DNA of 64,000 bases from the NCBI RefSeq assembly GCF_900113285.1, contig NZ_FOOT01000001.1, positions 186,001-250,000 of the forward strand, in the 5' to 3' direction. The notes beneath the pieces are model-generated. The model was not told the DNA's origin, did no database searches, and saw only the letters and a list, made by a program, of their open reading frames with translations. This stretch comes from Pontibacter chinhatensis (GTDB taxonomy: Bacteria > Bacteroidota > Bacteroidia > Cytophagales > Hymenobacteraceae). Position 1 is the first letter of the stretch. Each line of letters starts with the position of its first letter. The translations under genes were made by a program, and so were the position numbers. Below, piece after piece: positions 23,873 through 32,538 of this stretch.

Positions 23873-24403
23873 TCAGGCTACAGCTTCCTGGCCCTCCAGG
23901 CGGCGTTGCAGCATGGTACGGGCCTTGCTCAACTGCGACTTGGAAGTGCCTTCGGTAATTCCGAGCATATCAGCTATTTCCTTATGTGAGTATCCTTCTA
24001 TGGCATAAAGGTTAAAAACAGCCCTGTAACCGGCCGGCAAAGTCCGGAGCAGCTCCAGCAATTCGCCCTCTGCCAGGTCGTGGTCGGCACTGGTGGGGTT
24101 GGCCACCTGTATGTAGCTGTCCTCTATGGCAATATGCAGGGGCTCCTTCTTGCGCAGAAAAGCCAGCGACTCGTTTACCATGATGCGGCGTACCCAGCCT
24201 TCAAAACTACCTTTGCCCTCAAAGCGGTCTATGTGCTGGTAGATTTTCATAAACCCGTTCAGCAGTGCTTCTTCGGCATCCATCTGGTTTTTAAGGTAAC
24301 GCAGGCACACGCCGTACATCTGCGAAGCAAAGCGCTCGTACAGGAGCTTCTGCGCCTTCCCGTCTGCCTGCTGGCATCCTGCTATCAGTTCTGCTTCTGT
24401 CAC
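23873..24403 (-). CDS. ECF-type RNA polymerase sigma factor (sigma-70 family)
   Basis: The 176 residues carry region 2 (R-Y-L-K-N-Q-M-D-A-E-E-A-L-L-N-G-F at about 35-51) and region 4 (L-P-A-G-Y-R-A-V-F-N-L, then G-Y-S-H-K-E-I-A-D-M-L-G-I-T-E-G-T), the helix-turn-helix that reads the -35 element. It directs transcription of a small regulon, probably including its own operon. The start codon is GTG at 24403. It is the first gene of a three-gene minus-strand operon with an anti-sigma-like protein and an outer membrane barrel. Confidence 0.92.
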   Translation of the reverse strand: MTEAELIAGCQQADGKAQKLLYERFASQMYGVCLRYLKNQMDAEEALLNGFMKIYQHIDRFEGKGSFEGWVRRIMVNESLAFLRKKEPLHIAIEDSYIQVANPTSADHDLAEGELLELLRTLPAGYRAVFNLYAIEGYSHKEIADMLGITEGTSKSQLSKARTMLQRRLEGQEAVA

Positions 24404-24658
24404 GCCTGGTAAAAGTTTAGTCTATATGCCTGGTTTTTATCTGTTCCGAGCCTTCGTTGCTCTTTACCCTCTAGATGCACACCTGGTGAAGGAGGTTGCC
24501 TGGGGAAGTATAAATTTTATTCTTTTTTTCTAACCACCCAAGATGCCTACTATAAATAGTTGAACATCAACTATAAAAAATTACACGCAATGTTTAGAAT
24601 GCGTCTGAATGAGGGACAAGGTATGGATATATGATATGTGCGTTGTAACTTTACATTT

Positions 24659-24982
24659 ATGAGGATTGCCACCCTTTTCATGTCGTTGCTGTTGCTTTGG
24701 ATGTCCTGGCTGCCTTGTACCGATATGGTGCCGGACCAGCATGAGCATGCGCACCAGGTGGTGGACCCGACCCAGACGACTGGGGAAAGTCCCTTTCACG
24801 AGGACACCTGTCCGGTGTTCTGCTCCTGTGGCTGCTGCGCCACACTGATTGTCACGAACGATTTTACCCAGCTGGTTTTCAGGTTTTTTGTAGAGCCGCA
24901 GAGCCAGCCTGTGCAACTGCAGGAGCAACAGGTAAAAAAAGTTGCTTTTGTGTGGTGGCACCCGCCACGGCTAGTAGTTTAA
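24659..24982 (+). CDS. Small exported Cys/His-rich protein upstream of the metal efflux genes
   Basis: About 107 residues with an N-terminal hydrophobic segment (residues 2-17), then a His-containing stretch (D-Q-H-E-H-A-H) and a cysteine cluster (C-P-V-F-C-S-C-G-C-C). These are good soft-metal ligands. It may belong to a small Bacteroidota family found next to CusA-type pumps (possibly DUF6660, from memory). It is 114 bp upstream of the RND gene and could be a periplasmic metal sensor or chaperone. ATG 24659 is preferred over an in-frame GTG at 24638. The function is inferred only from residues and position. Confidence 0.6.
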   Translation: MRIATLFMSLLLLWMSWLPCTDMVPDQHEHAHQVVDPTQTTGESPFHEDTCPVFCSCGCCATLIVTNDFTQLVFRFFVEPQSQPVQLQEQQVKKVAFVWWHPPRLVV

Positions 24983-25096
24983 TTCACCCGCTTATCCGGT
25001 AAAGTATAAAGCAGGTTTATACTTTGTGCCTGCCGCCAATTGCGGCTGGCTTATACCTTGCGCCGGTCTTTTACATTTCGAATTAAACTAAACCTC

Positions 25097-28000
25097 ATGT
25101 TTCAGAAGATAATTAGTTTCTCCATCCATAACAAACTGGTGGTGGGGCTGATGGTGCTGGCGTTGGTGGTGGTGGGCATCTACAACCTCACCAAACTGCC
25201 CGTAGACGCCGTTCCCGACATCACCAACAACCAGGTGCAGGTGGTTACCTCTTCGCCTACACTGGCCGCTCAGGAAGTGGAGCGCTTTATAACCACCCCC
25301 ATTGAAATAGCCTTGGCCAACACCCCCGACGTGATTGAAATGCGCTCAGTGTCGCGCTTTGGCCTCTCTGTCATTACCGTTGTCTTCGACGACGACGTGG
25401 ACATTTACCTGGCCCGCCAGCTCATTAAAGAGCGCCTCGATATGGCCGTGGAAGAGATTCCACCGGGCGTGGGCAAGCCGGAAATGGCTCCGGTTAGTAC
25501 CGGCCTGGGCGAGATTTATCAGTACACCATCCACCAGAAACCCAACAGCCCGAAAGATTATACCCCGATGGAACTGCGCACCATCCAGGACTGGATAGTG
25601 CGCCGGCAGTTGCTGAGCACGCCCGGCGTGGCCGACGTGAGCAGCTTCGGTGGATTTATGAAAGAGTATGAAGTGGCCCTGCATCCAGACCGCCTGCGCA
25701 GCTTTAACCTGACGGTGCCGGACGTGCTGGAAGCCATTGGCACCAATAACGAAAACACCGGCGCCGCCTACATCGAGAAAAATAACAGCGCCTTCTTTAT
25801 CCGTGGCCTGGGCATGGTGAACGAGCTCGAGGACATAGGGCAGATTGTAATAAACAACCGCAGCGGCGTGCCGGTACTGGTAAACGATGTGGCGGAAGTG
25901 AAGTATGGCCACCCGGTGCGCTACGGCGCCCTTACCCGTAACAACGAGGGGGAAGTAGTGGGCGGCATTGTGCTCATGTACAAGGATGCCAACTCCTCAC
26001 AGGTGATAAAGGACGTGCAGCAGCGCGTGGCGGAGATACAGAACTCCCTGCCGGAAGGGCTTGTGATTGACGCCTACCTCGACCGTAGTGAACTGGTGGA
26101 GCGAGCCGTGAACACGGTAACCAAAAACCTGATCGAGGGCGGTCTTATTGTGGTATTCGTACTGGTGCTGCTGCTCGGTAACCTGCGGGCTGGCCTGGTG
26201 GTAGCCTCGGTTATCCCGCTGTCCATGCTGTTTGCCATCACCATGATGAACTTGTTTGGGGTGTCGGGTAACCTGATGAGCTTGGGCGCTATCGACTTTG
26301 GTCTGATTGTAGACGGTTCGGTGATCATTGTGGAATCGGTGCTGCACTTTATCGTCAGCAAAAACGCCAACCTGCCGCTCCGAAGGCTCACCCAGAAAGA
26401 AATGGACCTGGAAGTAGAAAGCGCCGCCTCAAAGATCATGAACTCTGCAGCTTTCGGCATGCTCATCATCCTGATTGTTTACCTGCCTATTATGGCGCTG
26501 GTGGGCATCGAAGGAAAAATGTTTAAGCCAATGGCGCAGACGGTGAGCTTTGCCATTTTGGGTGCTTTTATACTTTCGCTGACATACGTGCCGATGATCT
26601 CGACATTGGCCCTGAGCAAAAAGACGAAACACAAGCGCAACATCTCCGACCGCATCATGGAGAAGATTATGGCTGCCTACCAGCCGGTTATCCGTTTCGC
26701 GCTGCGCAGCAAGGCTGTCATACTTGGCACAGCTGTCGGTTTGCTGGCCATCAGTTTGGTGGTGTTCAGCCGCATGGGCGGAGAGTTCATCCCGCAGCTC
26801 GACGAAGGTGACTTTGCCATGGACCTGCGCCTGGTGCCGGGCGCTTCGCTGGAACAGACGATCCAAACCACCCTAAAAGCCAGCGAGATATTGCAGAAAA
26901 ACTTCCCGGAGGTGAAAGAGGTGATCGGTAAGATCGGTACAGCCGAAATCCCGACGGACCCGATGCCGATTGAAGCTGCCGACGTGATGATCTTGCTCAA
27001 GGACCGCGACGAGTGGACGAGTGCCAGCACCCGTGAAGAGCTGGCTGCTAAGATGGACTCGGCGCTGCAGGTGCTTCCGGGAGTAAACTATGGCTTCCAA
27101 CAGCCGATACAGCTGCGCTTTAACGAACTGATAACCGGTGCCCGCCAGGATGTGGCCGTGAAGATATACGGTGAGGACCTGGATAAACTAAGTGAACTGG
27201 CTGCCGATGCCGAGCGATTGATTCGTCCGGTGCGTGGGGCGCAGGATATGTTTGTGGAAGAGGTGACGGGACTGCCGCAGATTGTGGTGGACCTGAAACG
27301 TGAAAAGCTGGCACAGTATGGCCTGCACGTGCAGGACGTGAACCGCGTGCTGCGCACTGCTTTTGCCGGAGAGGCTGCCGGTTCGGTTTACGAAGGCGAC
27401 CGCCGCTTTGACGTGGTAGTGCGCCTGCAGCAGGATTACCGACGGAACCTGAACGACATTGAAGATTTGTTTGTGCCGCTTCCGAATGGCGGGCAGGTGC
27501 CGCTGCTACAAGTAGCCGACATCCGCTACGAAAACGGCCCGATGCAGATATCCCGCGAAGAAGGGCAGCGCCGCATTGTGGTTGGTTTCAACGTCCGCGA
27601 CCGCGATGTGGAATCGATAGTGGAAGAGGTAAGGCTGAAACTGGAGCAGGAGCTGAAGCTTCCGGCCGGTTACTATATTACCTATGGTGGTCAGTTCGAA
27701 AACCTGATCAACGCCAAGCAGCGCCTGCAGATAGCCGTGCCGGCCGCACTACTGCTCATCCTGGTGCTGCTGTACTTTACCTTCCACTCCGTGAAGCAAA
27801 GCCTGCTGATTTTTACGGCCATTCCGTTGGCAGCTATCGGGGGCATCTTTGCACTCTGGCTCCGTGACATGCCGTTCAGTATCTCGGCGGGGGTAGGCTT
27901 TATCGCCCTCTTTGGGGTGGCTGTACTCAACGGTATTGTGCTCATCGGCTACCTGAACCAGCTTAAAAAGGAAGGCTGGGACAATGTATATGAACGGGTG

Positions 28001-29482
28001 ATAGAGGGCACGACGGTGCGCCTGCGTCCGGTACTGATGACGGCATCGGTGGCGGCACTGGGCTTCCTGCCGATGGCCCTGTCCACCTCGGCAGGTGCGG
28101 AGGTACAGAAGCCGCTGGCCACCGTGGTGATTGGCGGCCTGGTAACCTCTACCTTGCTAACGCTCGTGGTGCTGCCGGTGCTGTATTACATCTTTACATC
28201 CCGCGAAGAGAGAAAACTGAAGCCGGTGAAAGTGCACCCGGTAGTGGCGTTGTTGCTAGGCATTGGTTTATACTTTGGAAGCACCTTTACAGTGCAGGCA
28301 CAGCAGGCGCCACAGCAACTGGACCTGCAGGGGGCGCTGCAGTATGCCCGCGAAAATAACCCGTCGCTGCAGGCCGCCCAGTTGCAGACAGCCCAGCAAA
28401 AAGCCCTGAAAGGTGCAGCGTTTGATCTGCCCAAAACCAGCCTGAACTATAAGCGCGGCCAGATCAGCACAGCCGAAAGAGATGAAGAAATTACCATCTC
28501 CCAACAGTTTGCCTTTCCAACCGTTTACGGGCGGCAGGCGAAGCTAGCGGATGCCCATGCAAGTCAGGCAGAAGTACGGCAACGGATCACGGAGCGACAG
28601 GTGCTGCGCGATGTGAAGCTGGCATTTGAGCAGTGGCAGCACATCCAGAGCAGAACACAGCTTTTACAGGCCCAGGACTCCCTCTTTGCCAATTTTGAGC
28701 GTGCCGCCCGAGTACGCGAGAAAGCCGGCGAGACGGGCGCTTTGGAACGAGCCACCGCAGAAGCCAGAAGGCTTGGGCTGCAGGCCGAACTGGCGCAGGC
28801 CAATGCCGACGCCAGGATAGCGGAGAACAGGCTGGTGCAGCTGCTGCATGCCCCGAAAGGAGCGGTGCAGTTTATCGTTACGCCGCAGCAAAAGCATAGT
28901 TCTGTGGTGTTAGCCGACACAGCTGCCGCGCAAGTATGGCTGCAACTGCTGCAAAGCGAAGTTCAGGTGGCCAGGCAACAGACGAAACTAGAGAAAGCCC
29001 GCCTGCTGCCGGATTTCAGTATCGGCTATTTCAACCAGACTTTTATCGGTGAGAGCCCCGCGCGTGACCCTGGTTTGGTATACGGCAACTCTGACCGTTT
29101 TACGGGCGTGGAAGCAGGCATTTCGGTGCCGTTGTGGTTTGGTGCCCAGAAGTCTAAAATCAGTGCTGCCCGCCTGAACGAACAGGCCGTGCAGAAACAG
29201 GCCGACGCCCAGGAAAAGCAACTGGAGACAGATCTGCAGAACGCGTTTCAGGAGCTGCAAAAGCAGGCGCAGCAACTACAGTACTACGAGCAGGGAGCAC
29301 TGCAGCAGGCAAACCAACTGGAAAAGGCTGCCAACCTGAGCTTCAGGCTCGGGGAAGTGGACTACGTGGAGTTTGTGCAAGCCATGGACCAGGCCTATAC
29401 CTTGCGACTGCAATACCTGAACGCGCTGCTGCACTATAACCAGAGCATCATTAACCTACAGTTTTTAACCGGAGAAGAATAA
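25097..29482 (+). CDS. CusA/CzcA-family heavy-metal RND pump fused to a TolC-like outer membrane channel
   Basis: The 1461-residue polypeptide joins two normally separate efflux components. Residues 1 to about 1045 are an HME-RND pump with twelve membrane helices and the proton-relay motif D400-F-G-L-I-V-D406-G in helix 4. A further hydrophobic segment (about 1049-1068) ends in V-Q-A-Q-Q, like a signal peptide. The TolC-like region follows from about 1075, with helical, Gln-rich repeats. The fusion would fix a 1:1 ratio before any processing, although pump and channel both act as trimers. ATG 25097 (M-F-Q-K-I-I) fits the RND N-terminus better than the upstream TTG at 25040. The metal (Cu/Ag, or Zn/Co/Cd) is not resolved. 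Confidence 0.9.
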   Translation: MFQKIISFSIHNKLVVGLMVLALVVVGIYNLTKLPVDAVPDITNNQVQVVTSSPTLAAQEVERFITTPIEIALANTPDVIEMRSVSRFGLSVITVVFDDDVDIYLARQLIKERLDMAVEEIPPGVGKPEMAPVSTGLGEIYQYTIHQKPNSPKDYTPMELRTIQDWIVRRQLLSTPGVADVSSFGGFMKEYEVALHPDRLRSFNLTVPDVLEAIGTNNENTGAAYIEKNNSAFFIRGLGMVNELEDIGQIVINNRSGVPVLVNDVAEVKYGHPVRYGALTRNNEGEVVGGIVLMYKDANSSQVIKDVQQRVAEIQNSLPEGLVIDAYLDRSELVERAVNTVTKNLIEGGLIVVFVLVLLLGNLRAGLVVASVIPLSMLFAITMMNLFGVSGNLMSLGAIDFGLIVDGSVIIVESVLHFIVSKNANLPLRRLTQKEMDLEVESAASKIMNSAAFGMLIILIVYLPIMALVGIEGKMFKPMAQTVSFAILGAFILSLTYVPMISTLALSKKTKHKRNISDRIMEKIMAAYQPVIRFALRSKAVILGTAVGLLAISLVVFSRMGGEFIPQLDEGDFAMDLRLVPGASLEQTIQTTLKASEILQKNFPEVKEVIGKIGTAEIPTDPMPIEAADVMILLKDRDEWTSASTREELAAKMDSALQVLPGVNYGFQQPIQLRFNELITGARQDVAVKIYGEDLDKLSELAADAERLIRPVRGAQDMFVEEVTGLPQIVVDLKREKLAQYGLHVQDVNRVLRTAFAGEAAGSVYEGDRRFDVVVRLQQDYRRNLNDIEDLFVPLPNGGQVPLLQVADIRYENGPMQISREEGQRRIVVGFNVRDRDVESIVEEVRLKLEQELKLPAGYYITYGGQFENLINAKQRLQIAVPAALLLILVLLYFTFHSVKQSLLIFTAIPLAAIGGIFALWLRDMPFSISAGVGFIALFGVAVLNGIVLIGYLNQLKKEGWDNVYERVIEGTTVRLRPVLMTASVAALGFLPMALSTSAGAEVQKPLATVVIGGLVTSTLLTLVVLPVLYYIFTSREERKLKPVKVHPVVALLLGIGLYFGSTFTVQAQQAPQQLDLQGALQYARENNPSLQAAQLQTAQQKALKGAAFDLPKTSLNYKRGQISTAERDEEITISQQFAFPTVYGRQAKLADAHASQAEVRQRITERQVLRDVKLAFEQWQHIQSRTQLLQAQDSLFANFERAARVREKAGETGALERATAEARRLGLQAELAQANADARIAENRLVQLLHAPKGAVQFIVTPQQKHSSVVLADTAAAQVWLQLLQSEVQVARQQTKLEKARLLPDFSIGYFNQTFIGESPARDPGLVYGNSDRFTGVEAGISVPLWFGAQKSKISAARLNEQAVQKQADAQEKQLETDLQNAFQELQKQAQQLQYYEQGALQQANQLEKAANLSFRLGEVDYVEFVQAMDQAYTLRLQYLNALLHYNQSIINLQFLTGEE

Positions 29483-29483
29483 C

Positions 29484-30659
29484 ATGACACGATATATTGT
29501 ACCGGCTGCCCTTGCCGCTATACTTTTAACCACTGGCTGCTCATCAGAGCAAGGGGAGCCTGCCACCCAAACAGAAGCTGCAGAAGCAGCACCTGCCGCT
29601 GCAGCAGCGCCAGACCTGGTGAATTTCTCGAAAGAGATGCAGCAGGTAAGTAAACTGGAGGTTGGCCCGCTGCAGGAGCGAAGCCTGTCCTCCAGAGTTC
29701 CTGCAAAAGGACAGCTCTCGCTGCCGCCGCAGGGCTTGGCCAGTGTGAGTCCGCTGGTAGGCGGCATGGTGCGCAGCATCCATGTGATTGAAGGGGATTT
29801 TGTGCAGAAAGGCAAAGTGCTGGCGACCATCGAGAACCCGGACCTGCTCAATATGCAGGAGTCCTACCTGTCGACGAGCAGCCAGCTAAGTATGGCCCGG
29901 CAGGAGCTGGAGCGGCAGCAAATGCTGGCCGACGAGCAGGTGGGCGCCCTGAAGCGCTACCAACAGGCGGGTGCTGAGGTGAAGGTGCTGCAGGCAAAGC
30001 TCAACTCCCTGAGAGAGCAGCTGCAAACCCTGGGCATCTCACCGAAAAGCGTTGAGAATGGCCGCATTACCCGCACCCTGAACCTGACAGCGCCTATCTC
30101 AGGCTATGTGCAAACAGTGAGGGCAAACCTGGGCAGCTACGCCGAGCCGAACCAGCCCATCCTGCAGATCATCGACGATAGCCATTTGCACCTGGACCTG
30201 AACGTTTTTGAGAAAGACTTCTCGAAGCTGGAAAAGGGACAGCGGGTGGTTTTCACCTTGCCAAACGTTTCTAACCAGGAAGTAGAGGCAGAAGTCTTTG
30301 CTATCGGTAAATCCTTTGAGGGAGAGATGCGCGCCGTGCCGGTGCACGCCGAGATCAAGAACAACAAAAACAAGGGCTTGCTGCCGGGCATGTACATCAA
30401 CGGGTTTATCCTGACTGGCAAACACCAGGCGCTCTCAGTACCGGAGGAAGCCATTGTGCTGTATCAAAGCAAGCCGTACATCTTCCAGCAGGTGGATGAG
30501 GCTACCTTTAAAATGATACCGGTAGAGACTGGCGTAACAGAAAGCGGTTTTACGGAGGTAAAATTATTGGGCGAACTGCCCAAAGACGCACAGGTGGTGC
30601 AGAAAGGCGCTTCGTTTATACTTTCCGAGAAGCTCAAGTTTGAGGTGCCGGAAGAATAA
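29484..30659 (+). CDS. RND efflux periplasmic adaptor, lipoprotein (CusB/CzcB type)
   Basis: The 391 residues start with a lipoprotein signal (L-L-T-T-G-C, lipid cysteine near residue 19) and an Ala/Glu/Pro linker. The adaptor core follows: a lipoyl half-motif (G-G-M-V-R-S-I-H-V-I-E-G-D-F-V), a coiled coil (about 115-180), then the second half and beta domains. It bridges the pump to its outer membrane channel. The start codon is one base after the pump stop, so the two are translationally coupled. A hairpin terminator follows the gene. Confidence 0.9.
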   Translation: MTRYIVPAALAAILLTTGCSSEQGEPATQTEAAEAAPAAAAAPDLVNFSKEMQQVSKLEVGPLQERSLSSRVPAKGQLSLPPQGLASVSPLVGGMVRSIHVIEGDFVQKGKVLATIENPDLLNMQESYLSTSSQLSMARQELERQQMLADEQVGALKRYQQAGAEVKVLQAKLNSLREQLQTLGISPKSVENGRITRTLNLTAPISGYVQTVRANLGSYAEPNQPILQIIDDSHLHLDLNVFEKDFSKLEKGQRVVFTLPNVSNQEVEAEVFAIGKSFEGEMRAVPVHAEIKNNKNKGLLPGMYINGFILTGKHQALSVPEEAIVLYQSKPYIFQQVDEATFKMIPVETGVTESGFTEVKLLGELPKDAQVVQKGASFILSEKLKFEVPEE

Positions 30660-30686
30660 TTTAAAAGTATAAAACCCTAGAAAAGC

Positions 30687-30721
30687 AGAAACGGCTCCCG
30701 AATATATCAGGAGCCGTTTCT
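30687..30721 (+). terminator. Terminator of the metal-efflux operon
   Basis: AGAAACGGCTCC (30687-30698) pairs perfectly with GGAGCCGTTTCT (30710-30721) around an 11-base loop, 28 bases after the adaptor stop. Confidence 0.82.
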
Positions 30722-30828
30722 TGTTTCTGAAAATAAATTTTCAACTTTTAGCCATACATAATAACGGGAGTGGGTATATAAGGTTACAATACGGCTAAAA
30801 ATTTCTAAAATATTTTTTGAGAGCCGGT

Positions 30829-31563
30829 TTATACTTCGGATGCGGCCGCCTGCTCCTGCAGCATAGGTCCCAGTATAGCCCATACATTTTTTGCCAGTAT
30901 ATGCTGGCCCTCTGCCGTAGGGTGGATGCCGTCTTCCTGGTTGAGGTCAGCCACGCCGCCTACACCTTCCAGCAGGAAAGGCACCAGCGCTACATTTTCC
31001 TCCTCGGCAATGCGGGTAAATACCTGCCGGAATTCCTCCGTATACTTTTGGCCCATGCTGGGTGGCATCTGCATGCCTGTCAACACCACCCGCACATCCG
31101 GGTTGCTGGCGCGTACTTTCTCAATGATAGCTTTCAGGTTAGCGTACGTCTCGTTAGTAGAAATACCTCTCAGTCCGTCATTGGCACCCAGCTCTAGCAC
31201 AAATACATCCACCTGCTGTTTTTTTAGCAGCCAGTCGATGCGGCTCTTGCCACCGGCGGTGGTCTCACCACTCAGCCCGGCGTTTACGGCTTTGTACGGC
31301 AGTTCCAGGGAATCAATTTTCTGCTGGATAAGAGCCGGGAAGGCTTCTTCCGTACCCTCCAACCCATAGCCGGCGGTCAGGCTGTTGCCAAAGAAAAGGA
31401 TGGTTTTTGTTTCGGTGGCGGCAGTTGCTTTTTGCCTGCTTCCGGACGTGGTGCCAGTGGTTTGCTCTGCTACAGTTTGGTCAGATGTCTGGGCATCGCC
31501 GCAGCCGTGGAGGACAGTGATGGCGGCCATGCCCACTGCTATTATTTTATTCCTTATCGTCAT
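30829..31563 (-). CDS. SGNH/GDSL-type arylesterase or lysophospholipase, lipoprotein
   Basis: The 244 residues carry a lipoprotein signal with the cysteine at C21 (V-L-H-G-C). The SGNH blocks are visible: F-F-G-N-S-L-T-A-G-Y-G (nucleophile Ser, here GNSLT instead of GDS), the Gly in the second block, E-L-G-A-N-D-G-L-R-G and D-G-I-H-P-T-A-E-G-Q (catalytic Asp and His). It is a TesA-like esterase or lysophospholipase. It is divergent from the YbbA/YbbP-type ABC genes, matching the tesA-ybbA-ybbP neighbourhood of Escherichia coli. Confidence 0.88.
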   Translation of the reverse strand: MTIRNKIIAVGMAAITVLHGCGDAQTSDQTVAEQTTGTTSGSRQKATAATETKTILFFGNSLTAGYGLEGTEEAFPALIQQKIDSLELPYKAVNAGLSGETTAGGKSRIDWLLKKQQVDVFVLELGANDGLRGISTNETYANLKAIIEKVRASNPDVRVVLTGMQMPPSMGQKYTEEFRQVFTRIAEEENVALVPFLLEGVGGVADLNQEDGIHPTAEGQHILAKNVWAILGPMLQEQAAASEV

Positions 31564-31707
31564 CGGGTAAAATTTTTCTAAATTTATACTTTGCCAAAGG
31601 CTAAACCTATAACGTAGGCAAAGAGTTATTTTGTTCGGAAAGGAAAAGACAGCATTAAACGAAGCGGTTTTCCTTTTTTATCGTCCATTAAAAGCTTATA
31701 AAAATCT

Positions 31708-32406
31708 GTGTCGACCATACTTGAGATCAAAGACCTGAAGAAGACCTACGACAGCGGCGACCGCCACCTGACGGTACTGCAAGGTATAAATTTTTCCTTA
31801 GAGGCAGGGGACGTGTGCTCCATTGTAGGCCCCTCCGGAAGTGGCAAAACCACTTTGCTGGGCCTCTGCGCCGGCCTGGACAGGGCTTCCTCCGGCTCGG
31901 TTATACTGAACGGGATTCCGCTGGACAACCTCTCCGAGGATGAACGGGCGCAGGTGCGCAACCAGTACGTGGGCTTTATCTTTCAGAACTTTCAGCTCAT
32001 ACCGACCCTGACAGCGCTGGAGAACGTGATGGTGCCGATGGAGCTGCGCGGAGAACGGAACGTGCAGCAGCAGGCCATGGACCTGCTGGCCCGCGTGGGC
32101 CTGGCCGAGCGGGCTGACCATTACCCAACACAGCTGTCGGGCGGGGAGCAGCAGCGCGTGTCGCTGGCCCGGGCTTTTTCAAACAAGCCCGCCATACTTT
32201 TTGCCGATGAGCCCACAGGCAACCTGGACGAAGAAACCGGGGATCGCGTAGAGAAACTGCTCTTTGACCTGAACCGCGAAGCCGGCACCACGCTGGTGCT
32301 GGTGACTCACGACCTGGACCTGGCCGCGAAAACCGATCGCATCATCCGAATTAAGGGCGGAACGGTGGTATCAGACCAGTTGACAGCAGTAGTGAGCAAT
32401 GAGTAA
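31708..32406 (+). CDS. ABC transporter ATP-binding protein, YbbA/LolD-like
   Basis: The 232-residue ATPase has Walker A (G-P-S-G-S-G-K-T-T), Q-loop (F-Q-N-F-Q-L-I-P), signature (L-S-G-G-E-Q-Q-R), Walker B ([12 protein letters not shown]) and the switch His (V-T-H-D). It belongs to the MacB/LolD/YbbA subgroup that energises FtsX-type permeases rather than import. The start is GTG at 31708. The permease follows after an AT-rich palindromic spacer. The physiological substrate is unknown. Confidence 0.92.
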   Translation: MSTILEIKDLKKTYDSGDRHLTVLQGINFSLEAGDVCSIVGPSGSGKTTLLGLCAGLDRASSGSVILNGIPLDNLSEDERAQVRNQYVGFIFQNFQLIPTLTALENVMVPMELRGERNVQQQAMDLLARVGLAERADHYPTQLSGGEQQRVSLARAFSNKPAILFADEPTGNLDEETGDRVEKLLFDLNREAGTTLVLVTHDLDLAAKTDRIIRIKGGTVVSDQLTAVVSNE

Positions 32407-32538
32407 TTGACAATGACTAATGATTAATGAGGAATTAGTAATGACTAAGAAGTCGTGAGGAATCATTGACCATTGATTATTCATTACTCATTCTTAATTA
32501 CTAATTCCCCCAATCTCTCATTCAAAATTAGTAACCAC
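32407..32538. repeat. AT-rich palindromic spacer between ATPase and permease genes
   Basis: GGAATTAGTAAT (32431-32442) and ATTACTAATTCC (32497-32508) are perfect 12-base inverted repeats. AATGAGTAAT (32398-32407) and ATTACTCATT (32483-32492) are perfect 10-base repeats. The first arm overlaps the end of the ATPase gene. This can fold into a large hairpin and may tune permease expression or mRNA stability. Confidence 0.55.
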
